From Polydactylus sextarius (taxonomy: Eukaryota > Chordata > Actinopteri > Polynemidae), in assembly GCA_016801845.1 (NCBI GenBank), contig CM028926.1:6732501-6796500 (forward strand): a DNA stretch of 64,000 nucleotides, given 5' to 3'. Of this stretch, positions 51,960 to 63,943 are shown in pieces (position 1 is the first letter of the stretch; each line of letters opens with the position of its first letter). Below the pieces are notes generated by a model. It worked only from the letters and a program-made list of their open reading frames with translations, ran no database searches and was not told the DNA's origin. A program made the position numbers and the translations under genes.

Positions 51960-52560
51960 CTGTCATCTTTTCACCAGATTCCTCATGATATCGCTGAGGG
52001 CCAGTTTTTGAGCTACAAAGAGTGGGCGAGAAACCGAGACAGTGTCACTATCACTAGGGGATTGGTGCAAGCGCTACAGCGCAACTTAACAAAGATTAAT
52101 CTCTTCCACTTACTGGGCTGTGTCTGTGTTTATTTTTGGAGCATGTCTTCAGAGAGGGAGCACTTACCATGACCATTATTTCCATAACCATTTTGTCATT
52201 AAACAACAGGGGCACAAGTGGGCACAGTGCAATAATAATCTCACTAAAAGTTTTATGGCTGCCATCACCCTTTTTAGGGCAACATTTCCTACTTCCTGTC
52301 ACCGGTGCTCTGTCATTCCTACTGTCTTTCTCACCATTGGTCTCGATGTGATTTAACCTGAGTGCCACCGAGACATTGATGTGCTGATGTGCTGAAGCAA
52401 ATCAAACGCAGAGTCTCTGGCAGTGTCAGACAGGTCTCTCTCTTGACACGGGGCTTTATTGAAAAAGCTATAGCCCTTTATAGAGAGAGTGTCAATTTCA
52501 AGACAAAGTCAAGATGGCAGTTGCGTAGAATCCATATTTAATAGTGGCAAACGGAGCAAA
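51960..52560. promoter_or_regulatory. Candidate conserved non-coding block
   Basis: Balanced sequence including AAAGATTAATCTC, AACCATTTTGTCATTAAAC and CAATAATAATCTC. Three overlapping frames (71-90 codons, both strands) stay open over the same stretch, and none shows a recognisable domain. Confidence 0.28.
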
Positions 52561-53657
52561 CACAATTGAGGAAAATCAATACTGCTTTCACGTTTGATCA
52601 TACATCACGGTTCTCTGAACTACTGCTTACCTCTGTCCTTTTGTCTTCCTGAAAGAGGCTGTGGATCTCTAACAACGAATAGTAAACAAACACACTTCTC
52701 TTTGTGGTTTGTGGACAAAGAGCTTTCTATAGTTGTGTACACATAACAGTAAATGGTTGTGAAAACGTAGCATTAAATCTGTCAGCATAATGACAGAGGG
52801 AGAGAAGTATTTTTTTTCGCCTTCTTGTTGCTGTTCGATGGTACACTCTCATTCTTCTTAGACATTATTACCACAATAAAGCAAGTTGTGCACAGTAAAG
52901 ATGTCACAGTGTGCATGTTTAGTGTGCAGATTTAGTCCAGAAGAAAATTGAATAAACTTATTAAATCTAAGTTTACTCACTGCATATTGAGATTGGTTTG
53001 TTTAATGGAGTGCAAACAAGATGGAAGTAATATTTCCATGCTGAAGATAGGGACAAAGACTGTGGACGTGGTTATGAGTGGTTAACTGTTTTACATCAGG
53101 TATTTTGGATTTTTGGACATGGAGTTGGTCAAGTTCATGTAAAAGGTTAGAGATGGTCAAGTACAGGCAAATGATCAAACAAATTTCCATAATATTCTTG
53201 ACCAGTTGTGAGTAACGTATTTAGGCCACTTGAGGTCAAGGCAGTTTCATCTGGGTCTCTTAACGCTCTTTTTACCAGGCAGCTTGTTCAGCAGATGGGC
53301 CTTAGGCACTGACAGGCACAGCCCAGAGCAAGGGTGAAGGATGACTGGGAAAGGACGGTGGGAGGGCACACACATGATAACCTGCCGGCTTCTGTCACCT
53401 GTCTTTGTCTGCCTTTCTTCTTTTTGTGGCACCCACCCCCACCACCACCCCCCCCTCTTCTCTTCTTCTTGTGCTTTGCTTCAGAGCCTCACAGGTAGCG
53501 TGCAATGGTTGGTGATGAAAGGCCTCAGTAATGGATCTTTTCTATATCCAAGCCAAACTAAACCGGTGTGACAGCTCTTCCCTCTCCCCAGACCAGGCTT
53601 TATATTGTCTCTGTCTGGGAGTGAATACATTTTGAGTGAATGAATTTCATTACAGAA

Positions 53658-53663
<6 letters not shown>

Positions 53664-53723
<60 letters not shown>

Positions 53724-53732
53724 TGTGTGTGT
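53664..53732. repeat. Compound (GT)n-(GTGC)n microsatellite
   Basis: About 20 GT units are followed by GTGC units and more GT. Alternating purine-pyrimidine sequence of this type can adopt Z-DNA. Confidence 0.95.
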
Positions 53733-54039
53733 TTGCTCTTGCACATGCGCCTTTGTCAACTACACATGGATTAGGTTACATGTTTGACCAGTTCCCAGGT
53801 GGGCTGCAGAATGTGTGCGTGGAGTATGTCTGTCAGCATTGACCCCAGAAGTGTAGTATGTGCTGATAGTAAACCCATGTTGAATGAGATGGAAAAGAGA
53901 AAAGGCTTTGTCAGAATTTACTTAACAGGCAAACAATGTACCATAACAACCTCTGTGCTGCTTTTCTTCACAGACTTTGTGGCATTTGTGTCTTTTTTTA
54001 AAATTATTTTTTTACCAAGATTTTGTGTTGAAAATGGAG

Positions 54040-54230
54040 CAGTAGAAAACCATTCCAGTGCCAGCAGGGAGATGATTGACATGGGAGCCTTCCTAGTAAT
54101 GTATAAAAATGTGCCTCTGATCGCTGTTCACTCATGCAGTGGAGCATGCTGGAAAATACCAAGCCCGCCGCAAGCTCCAGGTCCCCCATTGCTGGGCGAC
54201 TTGTCCCCCCACCAACCCCAACGCTCAATC
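54040..54230. promoter_or_regulatory. Candidate conserved non-coding element
   Basis: Includes CCATTCCAG (TEAD-like), GATTGACATGGG, CTAGTAATGTATAAAAATG and TGGAAAATACC. Next to it are C-rich and (TCC)n sequences. Confidence 0.28.
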
Positions 54231-54273
54231 TGGTGTACAAGTGCCCATCCCTCCCCCCCGCTTCCATCGTCTA

Positions 54274-54306
54274 TCCCTCCTCCTCCTCCTCCTCCTCCTC
54301 CTCCTC
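54274..54306. repeat. (TCC)n trinucleotide repeat
   Basis: About ten TCC units. It explains the proline- and serine-rich frames of up to 213 codons here. Confidence 0.95.
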
Positions 54307-54769
54307 ATACTCCTGCTCTCGCCTTGGCATACACACTCTGGTATGCACTGAAATTCAATCAGATGCTTAATTACATCTTAACATGGGTTCCTACCAGCTG
54401 GCTTTATTCCCCAGTTTCTGATTAAAGGGATTAGAAAAATGAAATTTAACAGTGGATTTGCATACTGCTCTAAAAGGGGGACTGGCACGTCTCGGTGGCT
54501 GTCTGGCCTGTGTTTGCCACTCTCGCTCCCTGTAGTCCATCAAATAAGAAAGGAAATACACAAGCATGTTCCTGCCTCCAGTTCTACACAGTGGATGAAT
54601 CAAGTCTCTCTGTGAATACAAGGAAAATCATACCCTCTGACACAGGTATGCCAATGCATAGATCAAATCAAAAATGGGCATAAAAAGGATACAGGCATGC
54701 TCCAGTGCATTTCATAGTGGATATTTTACAGATGTTGAGAACAAACCGTTTCTGTTGCTCATATCTGCC

Positions 54770-55030
54770 TGATGAATTGCATACAGAGGAACTGGGTGGC
54801 TTTAGGCTTTTTCCTAATGGGGCCAAGTAGGCCCACTATCCAAGCTGTGCAAAGAAAATGGGCCCATTAATCACAGAGCCACCACCATCATCTCCATATG
54901 ATTATTCTCCTCATGTGTTGGCTAACTCTTCCCTGCATGGGAATTATTGTGACATCCTGTACTATTCTCTTCTCTTTCATCTTTTCCCCCCTCAAAATAA
55001 CTTGCAGGCTTACTTTTCAACTTAATCTGC
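54770..55030. promoter_or_regulatory. Candidate conserved non-coding element
   Basis: Contains CCTAATGGGGCC, GGGCCCATTAATCAC, CATATGATTATTC and GGGAATTATTGTG. No ORF of note. Confidence 0.3.
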
Positions 55031-55452
55031 TGTCTGTAGCCAAACTAAATCTATCCTGAGAGGAGATCTGGTTATGCACTTGTTGTTTATTTTAGGCAAT
55101 TAAAAAGTGATTCTGATGGAAGTTTGTACTAAAGGGATTAAAGGCTTATTGGTCTGTCAATTCACAGAGAAAGAGGAAACAGTACAAAAGACCAGATAGT
55201 GAAGTCTGAGTGAACATGTCAGCAAATACTTCAGGTGCATGTCTTTCCTTTGACACTCACCCAATGCAGCCATTTTCGAATCAAGTTGGAAACAAAACAG
55301 ATCAATCATTAACATTTTACTTTGGATGAAAGACACCTTAATTAGTCCCAATGAAACTGCGTAAAGAGGATCTGGTCAAGGAAAGTGCAGTGTGAACAGC
55401 CAGAGCTGTGAGGAAACTGAGGCTCCCGTCAGTCTCACAACGTGACACTCTA

Positions 55453-55466
55453 CTGCCCTCTTTTGG
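55453..55466 (-). promoter_or_regulatory. CTCF-like motif
   Basis: CTGCCCTCTTTTGG on the plus strand reads CCAAAAGAGGGCAG on the minus strand, matching the AG-GGGCAG half of the CTCF consensus but not its variable centre. Weak alone, but two similar sites follow in the same orientation. Confidence 0.3.
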
Positions 55467-55859
55467 ATACGATGAGAAAACCACCTCTCGCTATGTAAAC
55501 TGGAACAAGAAGCGCTGCAGGGATCTGATGGACACAATGGAAATTATTGTGAAAAGGTGCAAAAATAAACCTGAGATTTTTGCAGAGACACGAAGAAGCA
55601 AATACAGTTAAATTTTATATATATAACCTGTAGCCTGTTTGAATCAATACCAAGACAGTTAAATGAGTTAAGGATATGCAAACATATCTTATAATATGGA
55701 AGTTGTCCAGCTGTAACGTTGTAGTTCTCCTCACAATACTCACATTTTCTCATGAAAATAGGGAGCTTTTTGCCAGAACTAACATAAAAGAAGTCTCAGG
55801 ATTTGACTGGTCCAGTCAGTGAGTCTCAGATCCTGGTTGAATATTTAGGTTGGCGTAGA

Positions 55860-55873
55860 GTGCCACCTCATGG
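55860..55873 (-). promoter_or_regulatory. CTCF-like motif
   Basis: GTGCCACCTCATGG reads CCATGAGGTGGCAC on the minus strand, close to the CCASYAGRKGGCRS consensus. Confidence 0.35.
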
Positions 55874-56163
55874 CAACATGGTGTATTTCATCTGTCCTTC
55901 TCATTATCTTCTGCCACACACACACCAGCAGGTACTAAAGTTTGATTTACAAATAAAATATAGCTTCAATATTTTTGTTTTATGTATGAGACAATTGTAT
56001 CCAATTTTATGGTGTAAATGTTTTATATAGACAATTTCTGCAGCCCTTAAGAGAATTGCCGTAGCGCATGTAATATCTTATTTGCAGCCCCCCCCAAAAA
56101 ATAGCAATATGTAGTTTTTGTTTGAAGTGTCCCACTGTGCAACACAAAATTTAATAGGAAAGA

Positions 56164-56180
56164 CACACACACACACACAG
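56164..56180. repeat. Short (CA)n repeat
   Basis: About eight CA units. Confidence 0.8.
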
Positions 56181-56910
56181 AATATAGTGTATGTACAGTA
56201 TACATATACACACATTAGGTCATCTTCTGCTGAGGTTTTCAAAATTGAGAGAGTAAATTTAAGGCCAGAAAGAAAGTAATCATAAAAGTGAATGCACTTT
56301 TCCCTTAAAAAAAATCAGTTCAGTCTATTGCGTCTGCCTGCACATCCACAGCTCTCAGAAGCGGAAATTTAATACACACCTTGCTCAAAAAACAACACCA
56401 ACGTTTATTTCATTTCTTGACCTGGCACATTTCAAACGTTATATTTTTCGTCTAAGCTATGTGGGCCACAGAAATATAGCAGATAATATTGTGCTCTGAA
56501 CATTTTTGTGCTCTGCATTGAGTGCTGAAAGCGACTGTCTTTGGGTTAACTACAACAAATCAGATCACTGCTCTGTCACTTTCTAGTCCTTGTGATTGTG
56601 AGTCTCATGCTCCTCTTCGCCACCTGATCGACTCCAGAAAGTGCTCGTCCTTGAAGCTCTTAGAGGATAGAAGGTTCTCCACGTGTATATGAGCTGTAAA
56701 TAATTGATTCCAATCAATCGACAGTGTAAGTGATATTGTAGATAGAGAGCAGCTGATTTACAGATATAATCTAAAAGGCTCTAATTCAGGACCCGTCTGC
56801 CAGTTGTCACTTCAACACCTAAACCTTGATCTGCCTCAGGTGTCCACACACCTCCCTGGGGTGGAATCTGTGGTCGTAGTGGCTCAACATGAAATCGACT
56901 GAATCCAACT

Positions 56911-56924
56911 CTGCCACCTGCTGG
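56911..56924 (-). promoter_or_regulatory. CTCF-like motif (strong)
   Basis: CTGCCACCTGCTGG reads CCAGCAGGTGGCAG on the minus strand and fits the CCASYAGRKGGCRS consensus at every position. Binding cannot be shown from sequence. Confidence 0.45.
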
Positions 56925-58628
56925 ACAATGATCATATTACAGGAGCTGACCTCTCAGCACCCTCGCTACATCTGCTGTACACAGTGTTTGGCAGCTCTTT
57001 TGAATCTTGTACAACTCTCCTCTTAATGCTCTACCATTTTTTATATGACACCAGATGTTTCACCTGGTTCTCATCTCACAGTCCAGTGAACACAAGCTAC
57101 AACAGAAGGCTCTTTAGAGATACATTGAATCAGAAGCGCAAGGGCATTACAAGATGCAGATCCACAGTTATGACACCCCCATAATCATGAATGAGGTACA
57201 TTTACACCGGGGGTTAGGTGATTATCACCCGTGTTCTTGGAGCAAAGCCAGCGTCAGTGTGTCTGGGTTCAGATGATGTGTTCCAAAGGATTTTTGTGGA
57301 CTCTGTTAAAGACTCTGGGAAGGTGCATGTGTCTTAAGGGCAACCTCACTAAAGCAGGGATATCACATTTTTTAGGCTCATATCAAATATAATTTACAGT
57401 TTAAGTGACCCAAACCCCTTTTTTGTGCAAATTTGCTCACCTCCCTTTAAATTTAAATTTAGAAGAAGAGCAAACTTACCTCTGCTGTGACTGTGGACTC
57501 TGTTTGTCAGTAGACTCTATTCTATTGCCCAAAGCATTCAGTAATTCTTCATAGTCAGTCTCTCTTATAGTAGGATTTAGTTTTAGGAGTTTTTACAATA
57601 CAGATTGAGAATTTAGGTTTGAGCTGCATTTTATGAAAACATACTGCAGTTTAAATGACATGGCAGTTTAAATTTATTCATCATGGCAGTTATAATTTGA
57701 CAACATAGGAAAAAAAGGAGACAAAGTGCAGACACATACATATATGTGAAGGCAGAGATATGACAGAGAAAATCACATCCAAAAGACAAGGTTGCATATC
57801 GATGTGAAAGAAAATGACAAATGTGTATTTTATGCACAAAGAAGAGACATACTGGGAAGCAGAGGGAGAGAGGGACGGAGAGAGAGAGAGACCTAATGCT
57901 GAGTGTTCAGGAGTGGTTATGGTCCAGATGGTCCTGCTGCAACAGCAGCTGTAAATCACTGTGTGTTGTGCGATATGGACGATAGTGCTGCAGGCTGGAA
58001 TCTCACTGCAAGGTGAGACCGCTGACGACAGCCATTACAGGGAATGAAACCAGGACGTTAGGGGTGGAGGGTGGGGAGGCAAAAGGCATTAGCCCTGCTT
58101 GTCCCTATAAAAGAGCAGATGCTAGTATTAGTGCAGTAGTTTATTATTGTAAAATCCACTGATATAAATGACAATTTGCTGTATTCAGTCAAACCCCTTT
58201 TGTGTTGCCAGCCTGAATCAGAATTCTCCTGCAGACTGTTGAGATCAGTATTTTACTCTGGATTTAACTGATTGATTTGTTTTGGTGAGCAAACTTCAGT
58301 ATGATCTTTAAAATTCAAGCCAATAAGGTTTTGCCTGTTGCAATGATTGTAAACATCTATGAAACTCTGCTGTGACTAAAATACAAAAACTCTCTACAAT
58401 GTACAGTCCTGTTATTATTTCTGTGTTAATCATTGGAAGTGTAGGAGACAAAATAGTTTGAAAATTGAAAATTTGCAACTGCAGTAAGAGTGTGTGAGGC
58501 ATTTCTGTCCCTTCATGTCTTTCTAAATGATCACATGTGTTTTTCTCTGCACACATTAACCTTCAGCCAGGTCCCTCCTGTGACTTCTCATTGATTGGAA
58601 AGTGGCATTGGAGGGGGGTAGGATGAAT

Positions 58629-58654
58629 GTGTGTGTGTGTGTGTGTGTGTGTGT
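58629..58654. repeat. (GT)n microsatellite
   Basis: About 13 uninterrupted units. Confidence 0.95.
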
Positions 58655-58864
58655 GCTTTGGAAAAGATGGATTGGGGGGCTGGAGGTGTGGGTGGAACAG
58701 CAATGTTGATTGAGTGGGTCATCGTAACCTGGCCGTGCATGGAATGCTGGGCGTGGTCGTGTTTATCATCCTCCATACATGCTGAACATAACTCACTCAG
58801 AAGCAGCAGGTTCTCTGCAGCAGATGCACTAATATGTGTTTCAAAGTACAGCACAGTTTTACTG

Positions 58865-58869
58865 CCCCC

Positions 58870-58900
<31 letters not shown>

Positions 58901-58901
58901 A
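58865..58901. repeat. Poly(C)22-(CA)8 compound repeat
   Basis: A run of 22 C passes directly into CA units. Such a long C run is rare, and its minus strand (G22) could form G-quadruplex structures. Confidence 0.95.
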
Positions 58902-60956
58902 CCCCATCTTCTCAAAGACTGGCGTGCACACACTGGAGCACCAGAGCTGAGCTGTATTTACAACCTGTAGATTAGATGTCACTGTGCTGCGTGTCATGCA
59001 GTAATTCTTACCTCGGGTTGACACCCCATCTCTATAAATGTGGATGGATCCTGATTTCTCTGTGCATTCTTGAGGTTTGAGACGGTAATGAAATATGAAT
59101 CGCTTAGAACTCTGGTATGTAGGTTGGAAGAAAAAAAAATCTGTCATCACAGTGTCGCTGTACAGCCAGACTGCTGATGGCTAATTTATGATCCATCTGC
59201 CTTCGTCTGAAACACTATGATTAAAATTCTAATCAAATACACTGAAAATAGCAACAATATTGTACTATAAAGGTACAAAGCACATATTAAGATCATGTGT
59301 GTGTGATACTATAAATTTGCAATGGGAACTGTTAGCAACAATAAATGTAACACAGTGGATATTGTGGATGCTACAGAAATACGCAGTTTCCCTTCCTTTT
59401 TCCATGAAATGAGCTGATATCACTCTCATTTCTGTCCGGCAAAATTTGAAGCAAGAACCAGGAGCCAGTTATCTTAGCTTGGCACGTATAAATAGGAGGA
59501 AACAGCTTTACAACCTTACTCCTCTGAACACCAACAAAATCCACCTACCAGCATCTCAACAAAATGCTGAGCAGAGAAACACCAGACTTTGTAAGAAGAT
59601 AAAATGTGTCCCTCTGGGTTGAACTCAGGTGTTGTCACTGGATTTTGAGATAAAGAATCATTTTTTTCTTATGTCAAAAAGCAAACAATAGTAAGTCAAA
59701 TCTTAAGGTGACATTTCTGACTCTGTGGTTACTTCCGATGCGTTTTCCTCATCTTTTGTGCACATTTGAGTTTTTGTGAGCGGCAGGAAGTGGGTGCCAG
59801 TCCCCACTAAACTCTTGCTGTGCTCCAAGCTGTGTTCTAACGTCCAGTCCCCTGTTCGTGCCTGGTGGGAGTCTTTGTACCGCCCATCAACCCTGCTGTC
59901 ACATCAAGTTGGCAGAGCTGAGAAGGCCAGAATGCAAGCTTCATAAACATCATACTGACATTTGGGGGGGAGAAGAGATGAACAATATAAAGGTGATCTA
60001 ATTTTTCAGTGCCGACGTCTGAGCTGTGCTCAAAAAACGCAGCCGTGTTGTAAACTTCAATTACATTTTCACTGTTTGAACTTTTTGCTTGACAAAAATT
60101 AGATATCAAACTCAAGAAAGTGATATTGTTAAAGTTGACATTTGTCATATAAATGGTAAAATCACAAAATAAACAAAATTAAAATAAAAAACATCTCTGC
60201 CACCATGCTGATCAGAGTTAACATACAACAAGACATTTCCTCCTCACATCATCTCATGAAGGTTTTCAACACGATTGGGCAGCATCTTCCTGCCAGGAAA
60301 ATCTCTTAGCTTACTGTTGCTCCACTTACATGAGTGCAAGGACACAGCACTAACACCAAGCATTTTAACACTTTTCCAAGCATAAGCATTTTATCATGCT
60401 TAGTCCTGGGGGTAGTCATTTGATCTGAGGCTTGAGGATTGCAGGGTGAGCAGTTCTTTTAGAGAGGCAAGTCTGTAGCTGCACTGAACAGTCAAGTGAA
60501 TGAGCCAACGAGCCAGCTGTAGCTGGTACACAACGGGTGTGGCTTGCTGGTGTTTTCACTCTCTGGTTAGTGGTGCTGTACTGAATATACTGGAGTCTCT
60601 GGAGACTCCTGCCAAGGCTCCCAGTGAAGAGTGTGTTGTTGTAGTTGAGCCTGAGGGCTGTTTCCTCTGCATCTGAGGTTAAAATTGGGACAAAGTCTGC
60701 TGATATTGTTAAGGAAGGAAGTTTTAGAGGGTTTTGACGTATAGTTCCTAAAGGTTAATTGCACATCAAACCATACACCATGAATTATGGAAGAGGTGGA
60801 GAAGAACTAATCTTATCACAAAAGAAGAGGAAGTGCATCATTGTTGTTGGAACCTGGTTTCATGTTTCATCTTTTACTTTCATCCTTTTAAAACCAGCTT
60901 TTGTGGCATTATATTGTTGAAACATAGCACAACTCAGTTTATATTATGTTATTTTT

Positions 60957-61017
60957 TGCCTTATCTTGTCATCTCAGTTATCTTTGAAAAAGATAACTGA
61001 GATGACAAGATAAGGCA
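60957..61017. repeat. Perfect 29-bp inverted repeat with 3-base loop
   Basis: Arms 60,957-60,985 and 60,989-61,017 are exact reverse complements separated by GAA. The left arm contains CTTATCTTGTCATCTCAG and the right arm CTGAGATGACAAGATAAG. An RNA copy would form a long uninterrupted hairpin. Perfect pairing with a minimal loop suggests recent origin, for example by replication template switching, or an assembly fold-back. It is shorter than a usual animal microRNA precursor and has no normal-sized loop. Confidence 0.9.
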
Positions 61018-61463
61018 GAGATTTGACCCTGCGGAGCACCACAGCTGACAAGTTATGTGTAAAACCTGTGAGTTCTGCCAGATTCAGTAGATAAAAGGAC
61101 ATAAACAGACTCAGTGTGGTGACAGATATATGAACAGTGTTATATAGATTGAAATCAGGATGAGCAGGATGAACTGAACCAGATGACAGAATGTTTCTTA
61201 GATCATTCGTACTTCATATTTGCCCAGTGTCAATTTAAGGTGGGTGGTTCAAATCACCTCAACTTGGCAAATGTGCTTTGGTTGCATTGATAGTTGCATA
61301 GTAACCAGCTGTGAGTCTATTTATAATTATAATGGTAATTAGCACAAATGTCACAGATGGTCACCATTTGTGATTATGCCAGTTAATGTGATTTATTCTT
61401 CATTATGTATGATATTTGTTTACTGCTTTAATTCTTTAGTTAAGAACATACACAGCTGTTTTT

Positions 61464-61497
61464 GGTTTGTTTGTTTGTTTGTTTGTTTTTGTTTTGT
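61464..61497. repeat. (GTTT)n repeat
   Basis: About seven GTTT units in a T-rich context. Confidence 0.9.
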
Positions 61498-62139
61498 TCT
61501 TAACATATTGAGCATGGAGTATGTTTTATGTTCTGAAAACACAAGTCATGTCAGACCAAGAAAATAAATTTATAGTGTAACATCATTGGTGTTAAATTTA
61601 CATGTAAGATTGTGATTAATACATGATGAAATATGAAGATAAATAATTCAATAGACACATGGCATTTTAGCTGCAGGATTTGGTGAGCAATTACTAAATG
61701 GGAACAATTTGAATTGTAAAACAGAAAAGTAAAATGCTCAACAATAAACCTTCCACTTGTGCAGTTCAACAAGGATTAAAATAACAACAGTTTCTCAGTG
61801 AATCTCATGTTGACACTTGCCCTCCACAAGAACACAACTTCAGTCTATAATAACTGTGCAGAGACTGACGTAATAATCTCCTATCAATGTGTCCATTCTC
61901 TGTTAACTGACAAAAAAGTGTTTTATGTATCTTTACCAGACACATTATCCATGCGTGGTTTACCTTTGACTGTCTGTAAACAACAGGATAATCTCTTTCT
62001 CAGGCTCCATATTAATAAAGATACACTTCACCTTAAAAGAATACAAATGAAGCCTCCTGTAGACACCTTGGAAAGGTTGCCTCTGTTGGTACTTGCCACA
62101 CCATTTATTCTCCTCACACTGAATTTGCATTGCATCGTC

Positions 62140-62410
62140 TGAGTCTCAAAGCAGTTGGCATTAGTGGTGACATTTCGCAGGTAGAAGTAGCGTTAGATTG
62201 GCATCCCGAGGGGTTGAAGTGGCCCGTCCACACTGCAGTGGTAATTATTCCAGGGGCCTAATCATTAGAGAGCTGTTTTAATCAGACTTCCATCAGTAGC
62301 TAATGTAACACAATTAATTACATCTCCAGGAGCATGGTCCTTAAGGGCCACTACATCAGGATTACATGCATGACGAATAGGCAACCTTTTGTAAGGCTTT
62401 GTCCAACCTA
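62140..62410. promoter_or_regulatory. Candidate conserved non-coding element
   Basis: A repeat-free block with GTGGTAATTATTCC, GGCCTAATCATTAGAG, TTTTAATCAGAC, GTAGCTAATGTAAC and AACACAATTAATTAC (TAATTA at 62,315-62,320). The density of TAAT cores is high and no ORF is present. It lies about 1.3 kb upstream of the promoter-like end of the window. Confidence 0.42.
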
Positions 62411-62464
62411 TTCAACAAAATAAGAAGGATCAAATAATAAAACTTTGTCTGGGGAGTGTGCGTA

Positions 62465-62488
62465 TACACACACACACACACACACACA
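62465..62488. repeat. (CA)n microsatellite
   Basis: About 12 uninterrupted units. Confidence 0.95.
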
Positions 62489-62802
62489 GCCTTCAAACAA
62501 ATTAAGCTACAGATTTGTGTTTACATCTTTCTCGCTGTAAATTCTCTTTTGCTCAGATCACTGTTGGTTTAGAAGCTTTTTTTTTTTTACTTGGTGATGA
62601 CATTTTACACAACAGTAATGAAGGGCATAGAGAGAGACCTGGGGGGAGGTACTGCTGACACCTCCAGTTTCCCACGTTAACCTGCACTCACCTGCCTTCT
62701 GACAGCCCAGGCAGACGGAGGAAACGAACAGTGTAACTCTAAACCCAGACTTGCTGAGCTTGTTTTTTACTAAAATAGTCTTTGTGATGTGTGTAAGCTT
62801 CT

Positions 62803-62828
62803 TGTGTGTGTGTGTGTGTGTGTGTGTA
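62803..62828. repeat. (GT)n microsatellite
   Basis: About 13 uninterrupted units. Confidence 0.95.
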
Positions 62829-63619
62829 TACATGCAAATAAAAAATGTGTTTACACTGTATATATTTTAAACATAATATAAACTAATAGGCTTTGTAAGA
62901 CACTTTGGAGAAACAGTCTTGTGGGAATATTCCCCCCACACCCTCTGAAAAACAGATTAATTATCTAAAAGGTGATTAAGTTGTTTGAAACAGAAAGGCA
63001 GGGGTGTTTAGTATTTAAACATTCTCACTACTTAAGGTTGTTTTAACTTCCTCTTACTTTTGGTCACGCCTGTTTAATGCTAGTCAGTCATAGTCTATAA
63101 ATCAGGCTCATTACAAAGGCACAGTGCGAGCAAAGGAAGCAACATAAACAACAAACTGTTTTGTACATCATGATGTCATGGTGTCAAATTAGTCACAATT
63201 ACTGAATAAAAATAGTGGCGACTATCAATATAATTTCTAAATTGTTCTTTCAAGCTGATATGATCAGACAATTGTTTGTGTGTTGTAGGTATTAATTTTC
63301 AACTCTTACAGATCTGTCACAAACACTGTCAAACTGGTCTGTGTACTTGTCTATACAGGTGCATGTAGGGGAGGTCGGCTGGTATTGGCATGCTGGTTAA
63401 ACAAGTTTATTTGTTTCATATCTGGGAAGACATTTGACTACTGTGATCCTCTTTCAGTAACACAAACAAACACAGATACAGATACATATCAAGCACTGGT
63501 TACAACCGCTGAGCTCAGTCAGGCTGTGGGGTATCCACGATGAAAATAGACTTATGAACGAGCATCATGGGCGAGCAAAAGCACAAGAGCCATTGCACTT
63601 GAGAAATTGCTATTCACAC

Positions 63620-63943
63620 CCCCCACGCTTGTCTCACTCAGTCTCTCTCCTCCATATCGCCCTCCCTCCTTTGCTTCGTAGATGTACTCTCTCTCTCTCT
63701 TTCTCTCTCAGACGCTCTGTTGACAAAGTCAGAGGCTGCTCTGTAGTGAAGTGTCTCTGTGATTTATTCCTTATTTTTATATCAACACTACTTCGTGTGA
63801 TCAGAGACAAGTGGCAGTTGGACGAAGACCGAGAGAGAGAGCGCGAGGACGCACGTGTGTTTACACACGGTCCTGGACACTCTCAGTCACTGAGTCAGCG
63901 CCTGGTGCGGGTGACAAGAGTTAGCTTCTGCTGGATCAGTGAC
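63620..63943 (+). promoter_or_regulatory. Candidate promoter and 5' leader
   Basis: C/T-rich sequence (63,620-63,715) leads to a TATA-like TTTTTATAT at about 63,774-63,782. GA-rich and CpG-bearing sequence follows (GAGCGCGAGGACGCACGTG near 63,840-63,858), including a CACGTG-like ACGTG core. The shift in composition from the AT-rich DNA before it resembles a first exon. The start site is not determined. Confidence 0.35.

Noticed and set aside
53784..54425. 213-codon plus-strand open frame, the longest in the window
   Set aside because: It runs through C-rich and (TCC)n repeats that give a poly-proline run, has no recognisable domain, and overlaps open frames in other phases.
60957..61017. MicroRNA precursor
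   Set aside because: The stem is perfectly paired with a 3-base loop, unlike animal precursors, which have bulges and a larger terminal loop.
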